Assembly: GCA_019155205.2 (NCBI GenBank)
Contig: JAHNZQ020003147.1
Location: 426,105 to 490,104, forward strand
Source of the DNA: Gracilaria vermiculophylla
Lineage: Eukaryota > Rhodophyta > Florideophyceae > Gracilariales > Gracilariaceae
Length of the DNA: 64,000 nucleotides
Direction of reading: 5' to 3'
Shown here: one piece after another, positions 10,435 through 21,300 of the stretch
How positions within the stretch are numbered: position 1 is the first letter of the stretch
Layout of the letters: each line of letters begins with the position of its first letter
Notes under the pieces: generated by a model
Told to the model about the DNA's origin: nothing
The model's database searches: none
The model's input: the letters and a program-made list of their open reading frames with translations, nothing else
Translations under genes and position numbers: made by a program

Positions 10435-12552
10435 ATGGACGCCGCCGAGCAGCGCCACCTCGCCGCGCTGCGCGCCGCCGCGCGCGCCCCGACGCCGCCG
10501 CGCGTCGCCGCGTTGCCGCCCGCGCTCCGCGCCGTCGCCGCCGCCGCGCGCGCCCACGTCGCCGCCCGCCCCGCGCGCGCCGCCCGCCTGGCGCACCGCG
10601 CCCTGCCCGCCCTGTGCGCCGTGCTCCTGCTCCCCGACCTGCGCCCCGACCTGCGCTCCCACTCCCTGCGCCTCGCCCTCTTCCTTCATGCCCACTGCCG
10701 CCACGCCCACCACCCCGCCGTGCTGCGCGTCGTCGCCCACGTCGCCGAGCGCCACCTGCCGCCGCACCTGCCCGCCCTCGTGCGCGCCGCCGCCCTCGCC
10801 GCCGCCGCCCCGCCGCCGCCCCGCCTCCTCCCCTTGCTCGCAGCCCTGCTGCGCGGCAACGCCCGCGCCGCCCACCCCCCCCACCCCCCGCCGCTCACCG
10901 CCCCCTCCTGCCTCGCCGCCGTCCACGCCCTGTCCCTCGCCTTGCTGCACCACCCCTCCGCCGCCCGTCGCGCCCCCGAGCCCCTCCTGCGCGCCCTGCT
11001 GCCCCTCTTCTCCGACCCCCGCGCCCAGCCCCCCGAGCACACCCGCTATTCAGCCCTGCTCTTCCTCGCCCTATGCGCCGCCGCCCTGCGCTTCGTCCAC
11101 ACCTGCTCTCTCCGCCGCCGCGCCCCGCACCTCGTGTCCGCCCCCCACCCGTTGTACGCCCACCTCGTCCGCCTCGTAAACCACCGCTTGGCCCCCTTCG
11201 ATCCCCTCTTGTCCGCCTTGGCCGACCACCCGCACCTTCACCCCTTCTCCCCGTCGCACACCGCCTCTGTTTCGCTCCTCTTCATCCTATCCTCCATACC
11301 CCTGCTTGCTTCCAAGTTCCTGTCGCCCGCCCGCATCCATCTCGCGCGCCGAGCCATCGAGGCTTGCATGCACACCGCCGTCCATCATCACCTCACCACG
11401 CCCTCCGCCGCCGCCGCGTCCGCGTCCGCGTCCGAGTCCGAGTCCGGCTCGCCGAGCGCCGCGCCCCACGCCCACCTGTGCCGCGCCATCCTCGCCCACT
11501 CGCACACGCTCGCGCTCGCCTACGCCGCCTTCGTCACGCAGCAGAGGGCCTTTGACACCGCCACCCACTTGCTCACCGCCCTGCTCTCGGCCGCGCCGTC
11601 GTCGCCCGCCGTCTCGCGCTTTGCGAACGTCGTCGCCGCCCGCACGGCGCTCGCGCCCGACGTCGCGCTCGCGCTCGCCGCCGCCCTCAGCCTCGCCGAC
11701 GCCGCGCGCGCCCCCGCGCCGCGCGCGCTCGCGCGCCGCCTCGCCGCGCTCGTGGCGCGCGAGCTGCCGCCCACGCGCGCGCTCGCGCGCCTCGTGTGCG
11801 CGCTGCTCGCCGACGGCGGCGCGCGCGGCCGCCGCCGCCTGCTGGCGCTCGTGCGCTTCCTGGCGCGCGTGCTGGCCGAGCGGCGCGCCGCGCGCGCCGC
11901 GCCGCGCCGCGCGCTCGACGACGGCTTGCAGCGCGCGTGCGCCGTCCTGGCGCGACGCATGGTGGCCGTCGTGCAGGCGAACGTCGAGTCGGCGCCCGTC
12001 GTGGCGGCCGCGGTGCAGTGCCTTTCGCGACTCGTCGAGCTCGGGGAGCCCAGCTCCAAGCCGGCGGCCGACTACCTCACAAGCACCTTCACGACCGTGT
12101 TGGTGCAGCGCTACCTGTTTGGTGACCTCCCAATCGTCATGGAGAACCGTCTTCTTCACGTGCTGCCGTTTCTCGATGCTGTGACCACATCAACTCACGA
12201 TCCACAATCGTTTGCTGCATTCTTGACAATTCTAATACAAAGCGCTCGCAAAGTAGGCGCCAAAGCAGATCGCATCACAGCGCTGCTCCTGTTGCGATGC
12301 CTCTCACAATGCAGTGAGAAAGCAGTCAGTGTCGCCTTGGACAAAATGACATCATTTATTGGCTCGGACAGGCGTCGCAAAGAATCATTTCTGCCTCTGG
12401 TACGGGCGGCCGTTCTTGGTTTAGACACTGCGAAGAAAGACGCTTGCGTTGTATGGATCATGCGACTTTTCGGCGATATGGCGCCACACCGGCCCCAAAA
12501 TACATCTACCGCTGATGCAATCGGTACAAACACGCGTGCCGCTAAACTGTAG
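10435..12552 (+). CDS. Large helical-repeat-like protein of unknown function
   Basis: A 705-residue ORF from the ATG at 10435. The first ~545 residues are dominated by Ala, Leu, Arg, His and Pro, with recurrent short amphipathic Leu/Ala helices resembling ARM/HEAT-type solenoids. A Ser/Glu low-complexity tract encoded by GCGTCC/GAGTCC repeats sits near residues 325-343. The last ~160 residues have ordinary composition and read like helical-repeat sequence (for example NRLLHVLPFLDAV and ITALLLLRCLSQCSEKAV). Hydrophobic periodicity continues across the composition boundary, which favours one real reading frame. I cannot assign a family; a vesicle-coat or adaptor-type solenoid is possible but unproven. 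The gene is convergent with the MYCBP-like gene, with 352 bp between stops. Confidence 0.6.
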   Translation: MDAAEQRHLAALRAAARAPTPPRVAALPPALRAVAAAARAHVAARPARAARLAHRALPALCAVLLLPDLRPDLRSHSLRLALFLHAHCRHAHHPAVLRVVAHVAERHLPPHLPALVRAAALAAAAPPPPRLLPLLAALLRGNARAAHPPHPPPLTAPSCLAAVHALSLALLHHPSAARRAPEPLLRALLPLFSDPRAQPPEHTRYSALLFLALCAAALRFVHTCSLRRRAPHLVSAPHPLYAHLVRLVNHRLAPFDPLLSALADHPHLHPFSPSHTASVSLLFILSSIPLLASKFLSPARIHLARRAIEACMHTAVHHHLTTPSAAAASASASESESGSPSAAPHAHLCRAILAHSHTLALAYAAFVTQQRAFDTATHLLTALLSAAPSSPAVSRFANVVAARTALAPDVALALAAALSLADAARAPAPRALARRLAALVARELPPTRALARLVCALLADGGARGRRRLLALVRFLARVLAERRAARAAPRRALDDGLQRACAVLARRMVAVVQANVESAPVVAAAVQCLSRLVELGEPSSKPAADYLTSTFTTVLVQRYLFGDLPIVMENRLLHVLPFLDAVTTSTHDPQSFAAFLTILIQSARKVGAKADRITALLLLRCLSQCSEKAVSVALDKMTSFIGSDRRRKESFLPLVRAAVLGLDTAKKDACVVWIMRLFGDMAPHRPQNTSTADAIGTNTRAAKL

Positions 12553-12904
12553 GCGCGCATGTGACGCACTTGGCACACCAGAATGAGGCTGGTGCGCAGA
12601 TGCACACCTTCGATGCACTCTGTCAAAGCTACTAAAGCACGCATGCAAAGTAAATAGACAGCTGGTTTGCGTTTTCCCGGTGTATCTGTCTTGCGCACAT
12701 CTTTATCGCTTGCCCTCCTCCCCCTCCTCCTACCTCCCTCTCTCTGTCTCCCCAAGTGATGTTTTCTACCACTCCTTTGTAGCTGACCTCAAGACTTGCC
12801 TCATGTGTGTCAAGGGTGGTAACGAGATGTTTTTTTGCGGCATTTGATGCAATCTGAAAGATACAAGCGGATGTGGGATGGGCAACACACACGTCGAAAA
12901 CGAG
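12553..12904. other. Convergent intergenic region, no gene seen
   Basis: Lies between the stops of the helical-repeat gene and the MYCBP-like gene. It includes a pyrimidine-rich tract (about 12,708-12,745) and no supported ORF. Confidence 0.5.
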
Positions 12905-13529
12905 CTACTGAGTGGTAGCAGGAACCGATAAGGGGGTAGCAGGCGCGCCACCGGAGGCAGGGGCGGCGGCGGCGGGATCGGATGGAATAGGCTGCTGAGA
13001 TGGGGACTTTGTTTGCTCTGGCGGCACTGGCTTTGGTTCGGTATTTTCTTGCGTGGATTGTTTCGGGGCGTTTGTTGAAGAATCGGCTTCGGCGGGCGTC
13101 GTGGGTTGCGCGGTCTGAGAAGTGTCCTTCATTTCGATGTCCTTCTGCGCTGCCTCGGTGTGATTGGGGGCTGAGTTTGTCTTGTCCTTGTTGATAGCTT
13201 CTCCTATCTTTTCGTATAGATAGAGGGCTGGATCTTCTGGTTTGGGATCCTGTGTGTGAACGGCGGGCGATTTGTGGTTAGATTGCCAGTCGAGGCGAGG
13301 TAGTGCTAATCGTCATGACGTCTGCTTTGCTTACCATTTCAAACAGATCGGTGAGCACGGTCGTGAGGACTGAAAGTACGTTTCCCTTGTCGAGGTACTT
13401 TCTAAACTCCTCCTTTCTGTCGGTCTGAGAGGCCTGCAGCACAAGAACAGGCGGAATGACTCAGTCAGCAGGGCGCTCAAGACGCGTAAACGCTGATGGG
13501 CAACGCCGCGGAATATTTAAGCGTACCAT
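12905..13529 (-). CDS. MYCBP/AMY-1-like protein, three exons
   Basis: Exons are 13529-13527 (the ATG alone), 13433-13335 and 13249-12905, with introns of 93 and 85 bp. Donors are GTACGC and GTAAGC, acceptors CTGCAG and CACACAG, and branch-like CTGAC and CTAAC motifs are present. The spliced product is 148 residues. Residues 2-60 include DRKEEFRKYLDKGNVLSVLT then LTDLFEMDPKPEDPALYLYE, matching the small c-Myc-binding protein (AMY-1) family: EFRRYLEK, a short helix, then a 'DPA/ALDFLKHHL'-like segment. The animal protein is about 103 residues. Here a disordered Pro/Ala/Thr/Gln tail replaces the usual C-terminal helix. Known relatives act as small adaptors for Myc, A-kinase anchors or ciliary proteins; the role here is unknown. 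Both introns fall in phase 0. Confidence 0.75.
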
Positions 13530-14500
13530 GTTGCACTGTGTTTGGGGGGCGGCGCTGTACGAGTGCTAGACACGAAGAGGTTGCGTCGGGACGGGACAGA
13601 TGAAAGACAAAAAGCTGCGAAGCAGAGGCTCTATCTGCGCGGGGGCGCGTGGCGGAACAACGACGGCGGACAGAGCAGCCCGCAGCACTACAAACACATC
13701 AAGCGCTGCGAGTTTTTGAGGCAAAATACAAAATTGACTCCGCAGAGTTTTCCGCCGCTTTTGAAATACTCACGTACGTGCGCCTGGCACGCCCTGCCGC
13801 CGGGAAGATACGCATCGAACATGGCCAACAAACCGCCGATCCCGAGATCATTTCTTCTCCGCGGCGCTTATACGCCTCTGCCCTCTATAATTACTAACAC
13901 AACTGACTTATTACTTCTATCAGACCAGTGCCTCGTGATAGGCTCACTTGTCTTTCCGCATCACGCGCTGAATGTTTGGTAGCACTTGAAGCTGGTGTGA
14001 TATTGGGATCGCTGCACATGCACCCTGCAGCTCTGCTCCTGAACGCGAATCGTTTCGTGGCTCGCAAGTTGCAGCATTACTAATCATTGTTGGCGACTCT
14101 GCTGATCGAACTCGCGTTCCCCCGGTTGCTTAAGCGCCAGAGAAATCTCGTCCAAGACGGCCTTTACTTAAGATTCTTTATGGAATGCAAGTCAACGTGC
14201 GAAAACCTGGTTGATGTGAAGGAAAATGCTAGTTAGACACGCCACACAGATCATGTACACGACGAGAAATGTTTCTGGGCTTGTGCTGAAGTGCTGCGTA
14301 AGAGTTTGCAATGCTAGGCAGTAAACGGTTAGGTGTGATGCCAGTTATACGCTCCTCATTAATGTTTACAATTTTCAAAAACGTGCATGTTGAGGACGGT
14401 GTCACCTATGGGTCCCCGCTCATCACTGGTGAAAACCCGCGAATGACTCTGTACAACTTGGGTAAACCTCAATCGGGTGTCCAAATTTTCCACAACGCAC
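13530..14500. other. Upstream region of the MYCBP-like gene, no gene seen
   Basis: Contains ORFs of up to 146 codons on the plus strand, but these are low-complexity or frame shadows with no family resemblance. It should hold the MYCBP-like promoter and the 3' UTR of the dehydrogenase. Confidence 0.4.
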
Positions 14501-15490
14501 TCACTCAGCAAAGCTCAGTCCGCCAGCTCGCACAATTTCGCGAAGCTTCTCAGCAAGTCCGAGAACTGTGTCTCTCGGATATTCAGTTCTGGCAAATGTC
14601 ATGTGCTTCGCAACTGGTTTCCTGTCGAAGAAGAACTCTCCCGATTTGAAAGTCAATGCCTCGTCGGCCGCCGCCAAGTATACGATGGTGTCGGCACCTT
14701 CCTCAGCAGTCCGGAATTGGTTTTTGAGTGCGTTGTAAAACTCAGGTATAGAGCTTTCCACTCCCGGTGTTTTAGCCCATCCAGGGTGCATACTAGCCCA
14801 GAAAATCCCAGACTCAGCGTATTTCTCTGCCCAATACTCTGTGAGAGCTACCTGTCGCCGTTTGCACTTTGCATATTGCCTTGAACCATCAAACTTATCC
14901 CCCTTTGTTAATGATTTGCCTTCAAAGTCTTCCAGTTCCAGGTTTTCAGTGAGCATTCCGCCAGAGCTCACAGTTACAACCCTGCCATTACTCGATCGTT
15001 GCAAAACCGGTCTTAGCATTTCTGTCAATGCAAAAGTTCCCAATGTGTTAGTGGCAAACGACAGTTCATGGCCGTCCTTTGAAGTGCGCGGTTCGTTGAG
15101 AAGCACGCCGGCATTGTTCACGAGCGCGCTGAGAGGGGTACCGCTTTGTTTCCATTCGTCCGAAAACTTCTTCACATCAGCCAAACTGGAGATGTCACAA
15201 ACGTGAATTTGCACCTGGTTATTCCCAGTGTCCGCAACGATTTTGCTCTTTGCCACTTCGCCCTTCTGAGCATTTCTGCACACGATGTGCACAATTCCCC
15301 CTCGCTTGGCCAACTCTTCCGCCGTGACGTAGCCCAGACCAGAAGTTCCACCAGTGACAATGTAGTGTTTCCCAGTAAGATCTACATCAAGAGCGTTTGG
15401 GTTGAAACTCTTCTTATGAGCTTTGAAGCCACGAGATCCAAAATTCGTGTAGCCTAACAACACAAATTGTGCCGCTCGAAATACTTGCAT
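14501..15490 (-). CDS. Short-chain dehydrogenase/reductase, DHRS12-like
   Basis: A 329-residue classical SDR, taking the ATG at 15490 (MQVFRAAQF) because human DHRS12 starts at the equivalent point; the frame stays open upstream for 61 more codons. Visible motifs are the cofactor loop TGGTSGLG (residues 46-53), NNAG (125-128), the catalytic Ser in VTVSSGGM (~175), and Y206-x3-K210 in QYAKCKR. The HPGWAKTPGV segment and the N-terminal hydrophobic stretch also match DHRS12 (SDR40C). It is expected to be an NAD(P)-dependent oxidoreductase, probably membrane-associated; the substrate is unknown. If the longer start (15673) were used, the extra residues could act as a targeting peptide. Confidence 0.85.
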   Translation of the reverse strand: MQVFRAAQFVLLGYTNFGSRGFKAHKKSFNPNALDVDLTGKHYIVTGGTSGLGYVTAEELAKRGGIVHIVCRNAQKGEVAKSKIVADTGNNQVQIHVCDISSLADVKKFSDEWKQSGTPLSALVNNAGVLLNEPRTSKDGHELSFATNTLGTFALTEMLRPVLQRSSNGRVVTVSSGGMLTENLELEDFEGKSLTKGDKFDGSRQYAKCKRRQVALTEYWAEKYAESGIFWASMHPGWAKTPGVESSIPEFYNALKNQFRTAEEGADTIVYLAAADEALTFKSGEFFFDRKPVAKHMTFARTEYPRDTVLGLAEKLREIVRAGGLSFAE

Positions 15491-17313
15491 GGTGTAGCGC
15501 GGTTGAGGTTGAGGACACACCAGAGTTGACGAGGTTGCTGGATTGGAGAGGCGTCTGTTGCAACGAAAGGGCTTGCAGAATATCGATTGCAGAGGTGATC
15601 TGGGACCGAAGGGGGACTCGATTGCGTGGAAGGCTTTCACGGCTCGATGTGAGAGCGAGTGATACGTCATCAAAAATACCCGTCGCCCCCGAGATTGGGA
15701 GCTTTAATACTCGTCGAAAGCCCCCATACGGAATGTGCGCCCAACAATGGCGACTAACGTATGCAGAATGCTATGGTGCCCAGATATCGTGATGAAGGGT
15801 ATGAAACGGCGATACACGTAAGCTGGTGGCGGTTCCAAAAATCCTGTGATTCACGTTTGCCCAATTTTGCGAGCCGCCATTAGATTTGGATGGTTCGTAC
15901 TTCAACGGCGCCCCGCAGTGAGTCTGCTTCAGCCCCTTGCAACACGACGCGCAGTAAGATAATAAGTACCTTACCACACAGCTACGAAGGTCGCCTATGG
16001 CAGACAATGTTTGTACCGGCGCCCACCTTGACGGGAACAACATGTGAATCGAGTCATGTGTGCCAGCTTGGTGCGCCAATTTCTCTTAAAACAAAACGTC
16101 CACTTCGCGCCAAAATGGCAGTTGCGATTGTGGCAGCTCTCTTTGTGACCAGCACTGGCGATAAAAAAAAGCGTCGTGTCTATCTAAACCGACATTGACT
16201 TATCTCATCGAAGGTAGAACTCTTATAATCTTAGCTGCGTCCCTTTTCATCAACTGGAATGTAACCTATGAGAGTTTTATACGAGGTTTTCCTTTTTTCT
16301 TTGAGTATGTTCTGTCGCCAGTGAGATGTGGAACCGGTCACACCTTCAATCCTTCGCTTCCTCCCCTACTCAATTGCATTTACGTAATTACTACAAACAT
16401 GATCTTATCATTCTCCCCTTACGAAACGCGAACCTATATGAGGTACCTGATAGATAGTATCAGATTATATTTGCTCGTTTTGGCACCCGAAAAACTTTAA
16501 CGATACCTGAATGTTAGTATATCAACGACATTAGGTGTATGCATCATGAAGGAGCTTTAGCACAATGCATAGCTAGGAACCCTTCAACCACCCGATACTT
16601 GATTTCGTCCATTTCAGTGATAGCGAATATCTACAAATAGCCTCGTCGTGTAAGGGTCTTTTCCGTAGACTATGCGCTTAGGATAGGATTGCGAGCTGCC
16701 GCAACCCCAGAGTACTTTGTCTCTGAAGCTCCGTCCGTAACAGAACAAACATTTTCGTGACGCTTTCAGATATACTGCGATTCTTGCAATTCAGTCACAC
16801 GCGGGGTTCAGGCTGTACTGAAAATGTTCACATCTCAGTTGGCCTTTCTACGCATACAATGGGTAAGTCCAATGATGCCTTTTCATGAACGGCCAACCTT
16901 CAGATAAATCGATGTTCCACACACGGTTTTGCGGAGCTGTTAACGGCTAAAACTCGAAATTGGTGTCTGGTAGGCATTCGGAACATAGCTAAATTGTTGC
17001 CGTTGTCAATTTTAGAGCAGCTGCAGGGACATACGCGACGAATAAGGGCGCCGTAAGGCCCGATGGTTGCCTGGTGTAGGCCACTATTTCTCGATTCACC
17101 CCCGTCTTGATTTTACCTACCCAATGCCACATCATGCCTTTGTTTTGTGTAAGGGACCATGATGCCGTGGCAGCTCTATGGCACAACTTGAACAGATCGC
17201 CGTCATATCACCAAATCTCTGCATCTATACGTCACACCTCAATCTCTACTCTGATCGAGAAGTCCTCTGCTAGCTGAAAACAAAATCAGTCATTCGGTGT
17301 GCTGGAACACTTT
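15491..17313. other. Divergent intergenic region, no gene seen
   Basis: 1.8 kb between the starts of the DHRS12-like and polyprenol-reductase-like genes. ORFs here (up to 107 codons) carry no recognisable motif. Confidence 0.4.
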
Positions 17314-18211
17314 ATGATGGGGTTTCTGAGAGTCGTATACGCTATCGTGCACACTGCTTGGATAACAGGCACAATAGCGTTCTTGCTTAGACGAGCAGTA
17401 CCATTTCTGAACGATATCTTCAGTTATGGCAAGTTCCAATCTGCACGTTTCAGGAACAGCAAGAGCGCATCTCTATTGGAGAAGGTATCCAAACCGCTGC
17501 TACCCACACCAATGGTGTGGAAAATGTTCTACATTGTCGGGCTGACAAGCTCAGGAGTCTGCGCTCTTTTGCTTAAAACAACGAGACATCCCGTTGCCAT
17601 CCTGTACACTGTGCAAGTCGCTCGCAGACTCTTGGAGTGCTTCTTCGTGCACAAGTTCTCAAAAACCCGTTTCCTTTCTCTTTCTCAATTTGTATCAGGA
17701 ACTTCTTACTATCTGCTATCATCCATAACAATCCACTTGGAGTGTTACATGACGAGATTACAGGATGAAAGAATACCTATCCCTCGATTTCTACTCGTAC
17801 GTTTAATGCAACATAATGTGCATCATTTCACATATAGTCACCTCTAACACAGTCCACATATTTCCCTCCTTCTGCGCTGACCAGGTCTTGGCTACGTTTA
17901 CATTCGGGTCATTCGCGCAGCACTTCTCCCATCGCACCCTCGCAAACGTTACGCCACGGGTTGGCAAATACGGTTTGCCTCGCGGATTTCTGTTCCGTTA
18001 CGTGATATGTCCCCATTACTTCGCCGAGATTGTGGTGTATCTATCATTCGCATTGGCAATGCAGCGCACTGGTTCGGCCCTTATGTTACTCTTTGTTATC
18101 ACAAATCTCACGGATTCAGCCCTCCGTACGAAACAATGGTATGCAGCGATATTCAAATCGGAGACGCCTTCGGTCGGAAAACGCCGCGCCATATTTCCTT
18201 ATATCCTGTAA
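17314..18211 (+). CDS. Steroid 5-alpha-reductase family protein, SRD5A3/polyprenol-reductase-like, two exons
   Basis: Exon 1 is 17314-17796 and exon 2 is 17885-18211. The 88 bp intron starts GTACGT, ends ACCAG and contains CTAAC and CTGAC. The phase-0 join gives a 269-residue multi-pass membrane protein. The N-terminal half has QVARRLLECFFVHKFSKTRF, matching the Q..RR..E..FV..FS segment of the family. The C-terminal half has YGLPRGFLFRYVICPHYFAE, matching the (I/L)P.G..F.YV..P.YL.E motif of the 5-alpha-reductase C-terminal domain, and ends RRAIFPYIL, like K.R.A..P(F/Y)(I/L). SRD5A3 acts in the ER to make dolichol for N-glycosylation; that role is inferred by similarity. The ORF's only earlier in-frame start is a GTG, so the ATG at 17314 is used. 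It is tail to tail with the P5A-ATPase. Confidence 0.8.
17797..17884 (+). other. Intron in the SRD5A3-like gene
   Basis: GTACGT donor, CTCTAAC and GCTGAC branch candidates, and ACCAG acceptor. Removing it restores the conserved frame between the two halves of the protein. Confidence 0.8.
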
Positions 18212-18391
18212 ATCGCATCATGATACGTCCCCATCTCGATTAGTACGCAACAGTTTTTTGTGACATCAAAAGGGGAGAAGCCGAGGAAACTACCAACTGA
18301 CGCCTAGGAAAGCCTGACTCTCGGTGAACGGAGCAGTGATTCTTTCTAAAGCGGATGGTGTTTAATTTACGACTTTGGAGCAGTAATGCCT

Positions 18392-21300
18392 TCAGTCCAC
18401 GACTTGGGCACGCGGGGCTAACAAAAATGTGAATATCCTGTCGATAAGAAAGGCTCCGAGCAAGTCAAACAAGAGAACACCTGCAATTTCGAACTGCAAC
18501 TGCCATGAAGGCCACGGCACCAACTCCATAAATTCATTCAATTCCAGGGATACTTCGGCTGTGCAGATGGCAAGGAGTCCAGCGCAAACAAGGAGCGAGT
18601 TTAGCAGTGCTTTGTTTTCAGCTAAACTCTGCATATGCGGACGGCCCTTGTAGTTCAGAATATATACCGAGAGCTGCTGGGCAATGGCGAGCAAGAAAAT
18701 GACCGTGTTTGTCAAGCTTGGGGCAAAGTCTTGGTCAATCGTTGGTGCGTGGTCCTCAGGCAGATATGGACGAACAAACCGCATACAAGCTATCATGCAC
18801 ACCACATGTATGCCAAACTGACCCATTGTAGAGAGAAATAGATGTGGGGTGAAAATCGAAGACGCTGGTTTCTGTTTCGACAGTTTTTTCAGTGGTTTAG
18901 AGCGATTGATCATGAATGAGACAACTGAGAGCACAACTGCCATAATTGTCATCTGCTTGTCTCCAAGAACCACGCCTTCAAGGTAAAGCACTGAAAGAGA
19001 ATAAGCAGAAATGAGACAGTTCAGAGCAAGGATTTGATACATCTGAAGAGTTGTAGCAAGCGTACAGCGCCCTTGCCTAATTATCGATGCACAAGATTCT
19101 ATCGTCATCCGCCGTGAAGTAAAAGGTGAGGCGATTGATGCATCTCCAAGTTTCACCAAGGGTGCTTGATCATCGGAGCTTGAGAACTGTGCCGTAAGTT
19201 CGTCCATCTTCTTTCGGTACATTTCCGCTTTTGACAACTTCGTATCGAGATTGGTCTGTTGAGGGTTATTCTTCTCTCGAGGCTCAATGCCTTCCTGAGG
19301 CATTGGTGCCTTCATATGCTTCTTTCTGTGCTTCAAATTTGAGCTTTTCTGATGTTTTGACTGTGAGCTTGTCTTCATTACTTGAGATCTTGCAGCTGAG
19401 TCTGCTTCACGTTGAACGTTTAGAGGTCGAGTGACGAATGCTGACAATAAAGCAACTCCGACATGGGCTTGTTTTAAAGCCCCCACATCATTTGTGCCGT
19501 CACCGCACATGAGCGTCACCAGTCCTTGCTCTTTCAGGGAAGTCAAAATCTTTTCTTTCTGCTCAGGGGACATTCGCGCATAAACTTTGATGTACCTCAA
19601 GATGATAGTTGCATGAGGCTCTGTTTCTAAAAGAAATCGAAGAGCTGGACCAGATATGCATAGGTCAAAATCCTTGGATAAAGATGGCGTTGTGTCAACT
19701 GCAAACTTCTTCTTCCTCTTTCCAGAGTTTGCACTAAACCATTCCAAAGTACCTGGATTTACCTCGCTCATATCAAGAATCAAGATACTCTTTGAGCACA
19801 TTCCAACTTGCGTTGCAACATGGGCAGCAGTGAGGGTAGCATCACCGGTTATCATTGTCACCATGTGACTTGATTTCTTAAGAACACGAATAACCTTCCG
19901 GGAATCGCTTCGCAATGGACATTCAAAACAGACAAAGCCAGCAAACTTCATATTAGACTCTGCTTCTTCTCTCGGTATCTTGGTAGCCTGGGAAGCTGTC
20001 ATTCCTTGTTCAAGATCTTTGTATGCTAACGCCAGAACGCGATAACCTTCTCTCGCAAGGCGATGAGCGCTTGCTTTGTACTTTTCGGGTAGACTTCCTC
20101 CCTCGAGTAGCTTGCCTACTGCTTCTGGGGAACCTTTAAGAAGAACACGAAGCCCATTGCGAGGGGCACTGCCACTGATATCAGCAATCACACTCATTCT
20201 CTGAAGTGCAGAAGCGAATCTGTATCTTTGCAAAATCTTAGCACATGCATGCCCTGCGCCGCCTCGTTTCGGTACACTTGCACCACTGCGTCCGTAGACC
20301 CAGTTCACCGCATCCAATGCTGCTAATTCGAGTGGGTCGCCAATAAGTTCGTTATCGATATGAACCAGAGAATGACATGCGCCAAGGACAAGTGCGGCAT
20401 CAATTGAAGAACTTTCAATTGGTGAAATATGATAAACATCTGACACTGTTTCGGTTGTGACCTCCTCTGATTTATCAACATGCGGCAGAGCTATGGCAGC
20501 TGCATTGATCGAGTCCGTTGTCAACGTCCCAGTCTTGTCAAAACAACATATGTCAATTTTGCCAGCGAATGGTATTCTGTACGGTTCTGTACAAAAGACC
20601 AAGCTCCTTGCGAGCGAGACGAGCGAGTTGTTGACAGCTATAGCAAGCTGCATTGGAAGCTCAGGAGGCACCACTGAAGTGATGATGAGGACACACCTCA
20701 GCAACAGTTTGTATCGCCCGTCATGATCTTCGGTGTATCGGTGATAGAGAACGTATCCGGAAGCAGCGATAGCAAATAACAGCATTAATAATATAAAAAG
20801 TGCAGCCTCCCATGAATTCCCTGTCACAGATTCTGTTGAGTACAGAATCGTGCGCATGAGTTTACCTTGGGATGACCCAAAACCGGTACGCAGGACAAAG
20901 CAAATACATCCACCATCAGGAGACTTAGATGTAGGTGTAATATCATCGACCACTGCCGGAGTGTGAGTGAGAACACGAGTTCCGCCAAACAAGATATGAT
21001 TCTTGTGAGCAGTATTGATCGAGAGCTGCTCACCCATGTCCGATGAAGAAATCGTTGATATAGGCTCTTTCATAAGAGGTACGGACTCACCGGTTAACAT
21101 AGCTTCATTAACGACAGCATTACCCGAAAGCAACAAAAGATCGCAAGGAACGGCATGAGAAGGGTCTTTCCCACGACCGATAGAGATTATATCTCCAGGA
21201 AGAAGTTCGAGCGATGAAATGGTTTGCCATTTCTTTCCTCGGTAAACATGTGTCGGTAGAGGGGGATTTCGCATACCACGCAGTTCTCGTAAGCTTCGTA

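Larger units (their letters stand above)
9360..12100. other. Extreme GC-rich island
   Basis: Base composition jumps from roughly balanced to overwhelmingly G+C (many 60-base lines have only a handful of A/T) from about 9,360, and falls back within about 100-150 bp around 12,060-12,200. CpG is abundant rather than depleted. The island covers one complete ORF (9798-10403) and about three-quarters of a second (10435-12552). No other part of the window looks like this. Confidence 0.9.

Noticed and set aside
9168..12184. Long ORFs on both strands and in several frames inside the GC island (for example a 422-codon minus-strand ORF and a 417-codon plus-strand ORF)
   Set aside because: At this GC content stop codons are rare in every frame. 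These ORFs are low-complexity Arg/Ala/Gly/Pro and overlap the better-supported plus-strand frames.
13542..13982. 146-codon plus-strand ORF upstream of the MYCBP-like gene
   Set aside because: It starts with a non-ATG codon, has no family resemblance, and its composition is not protein-like.
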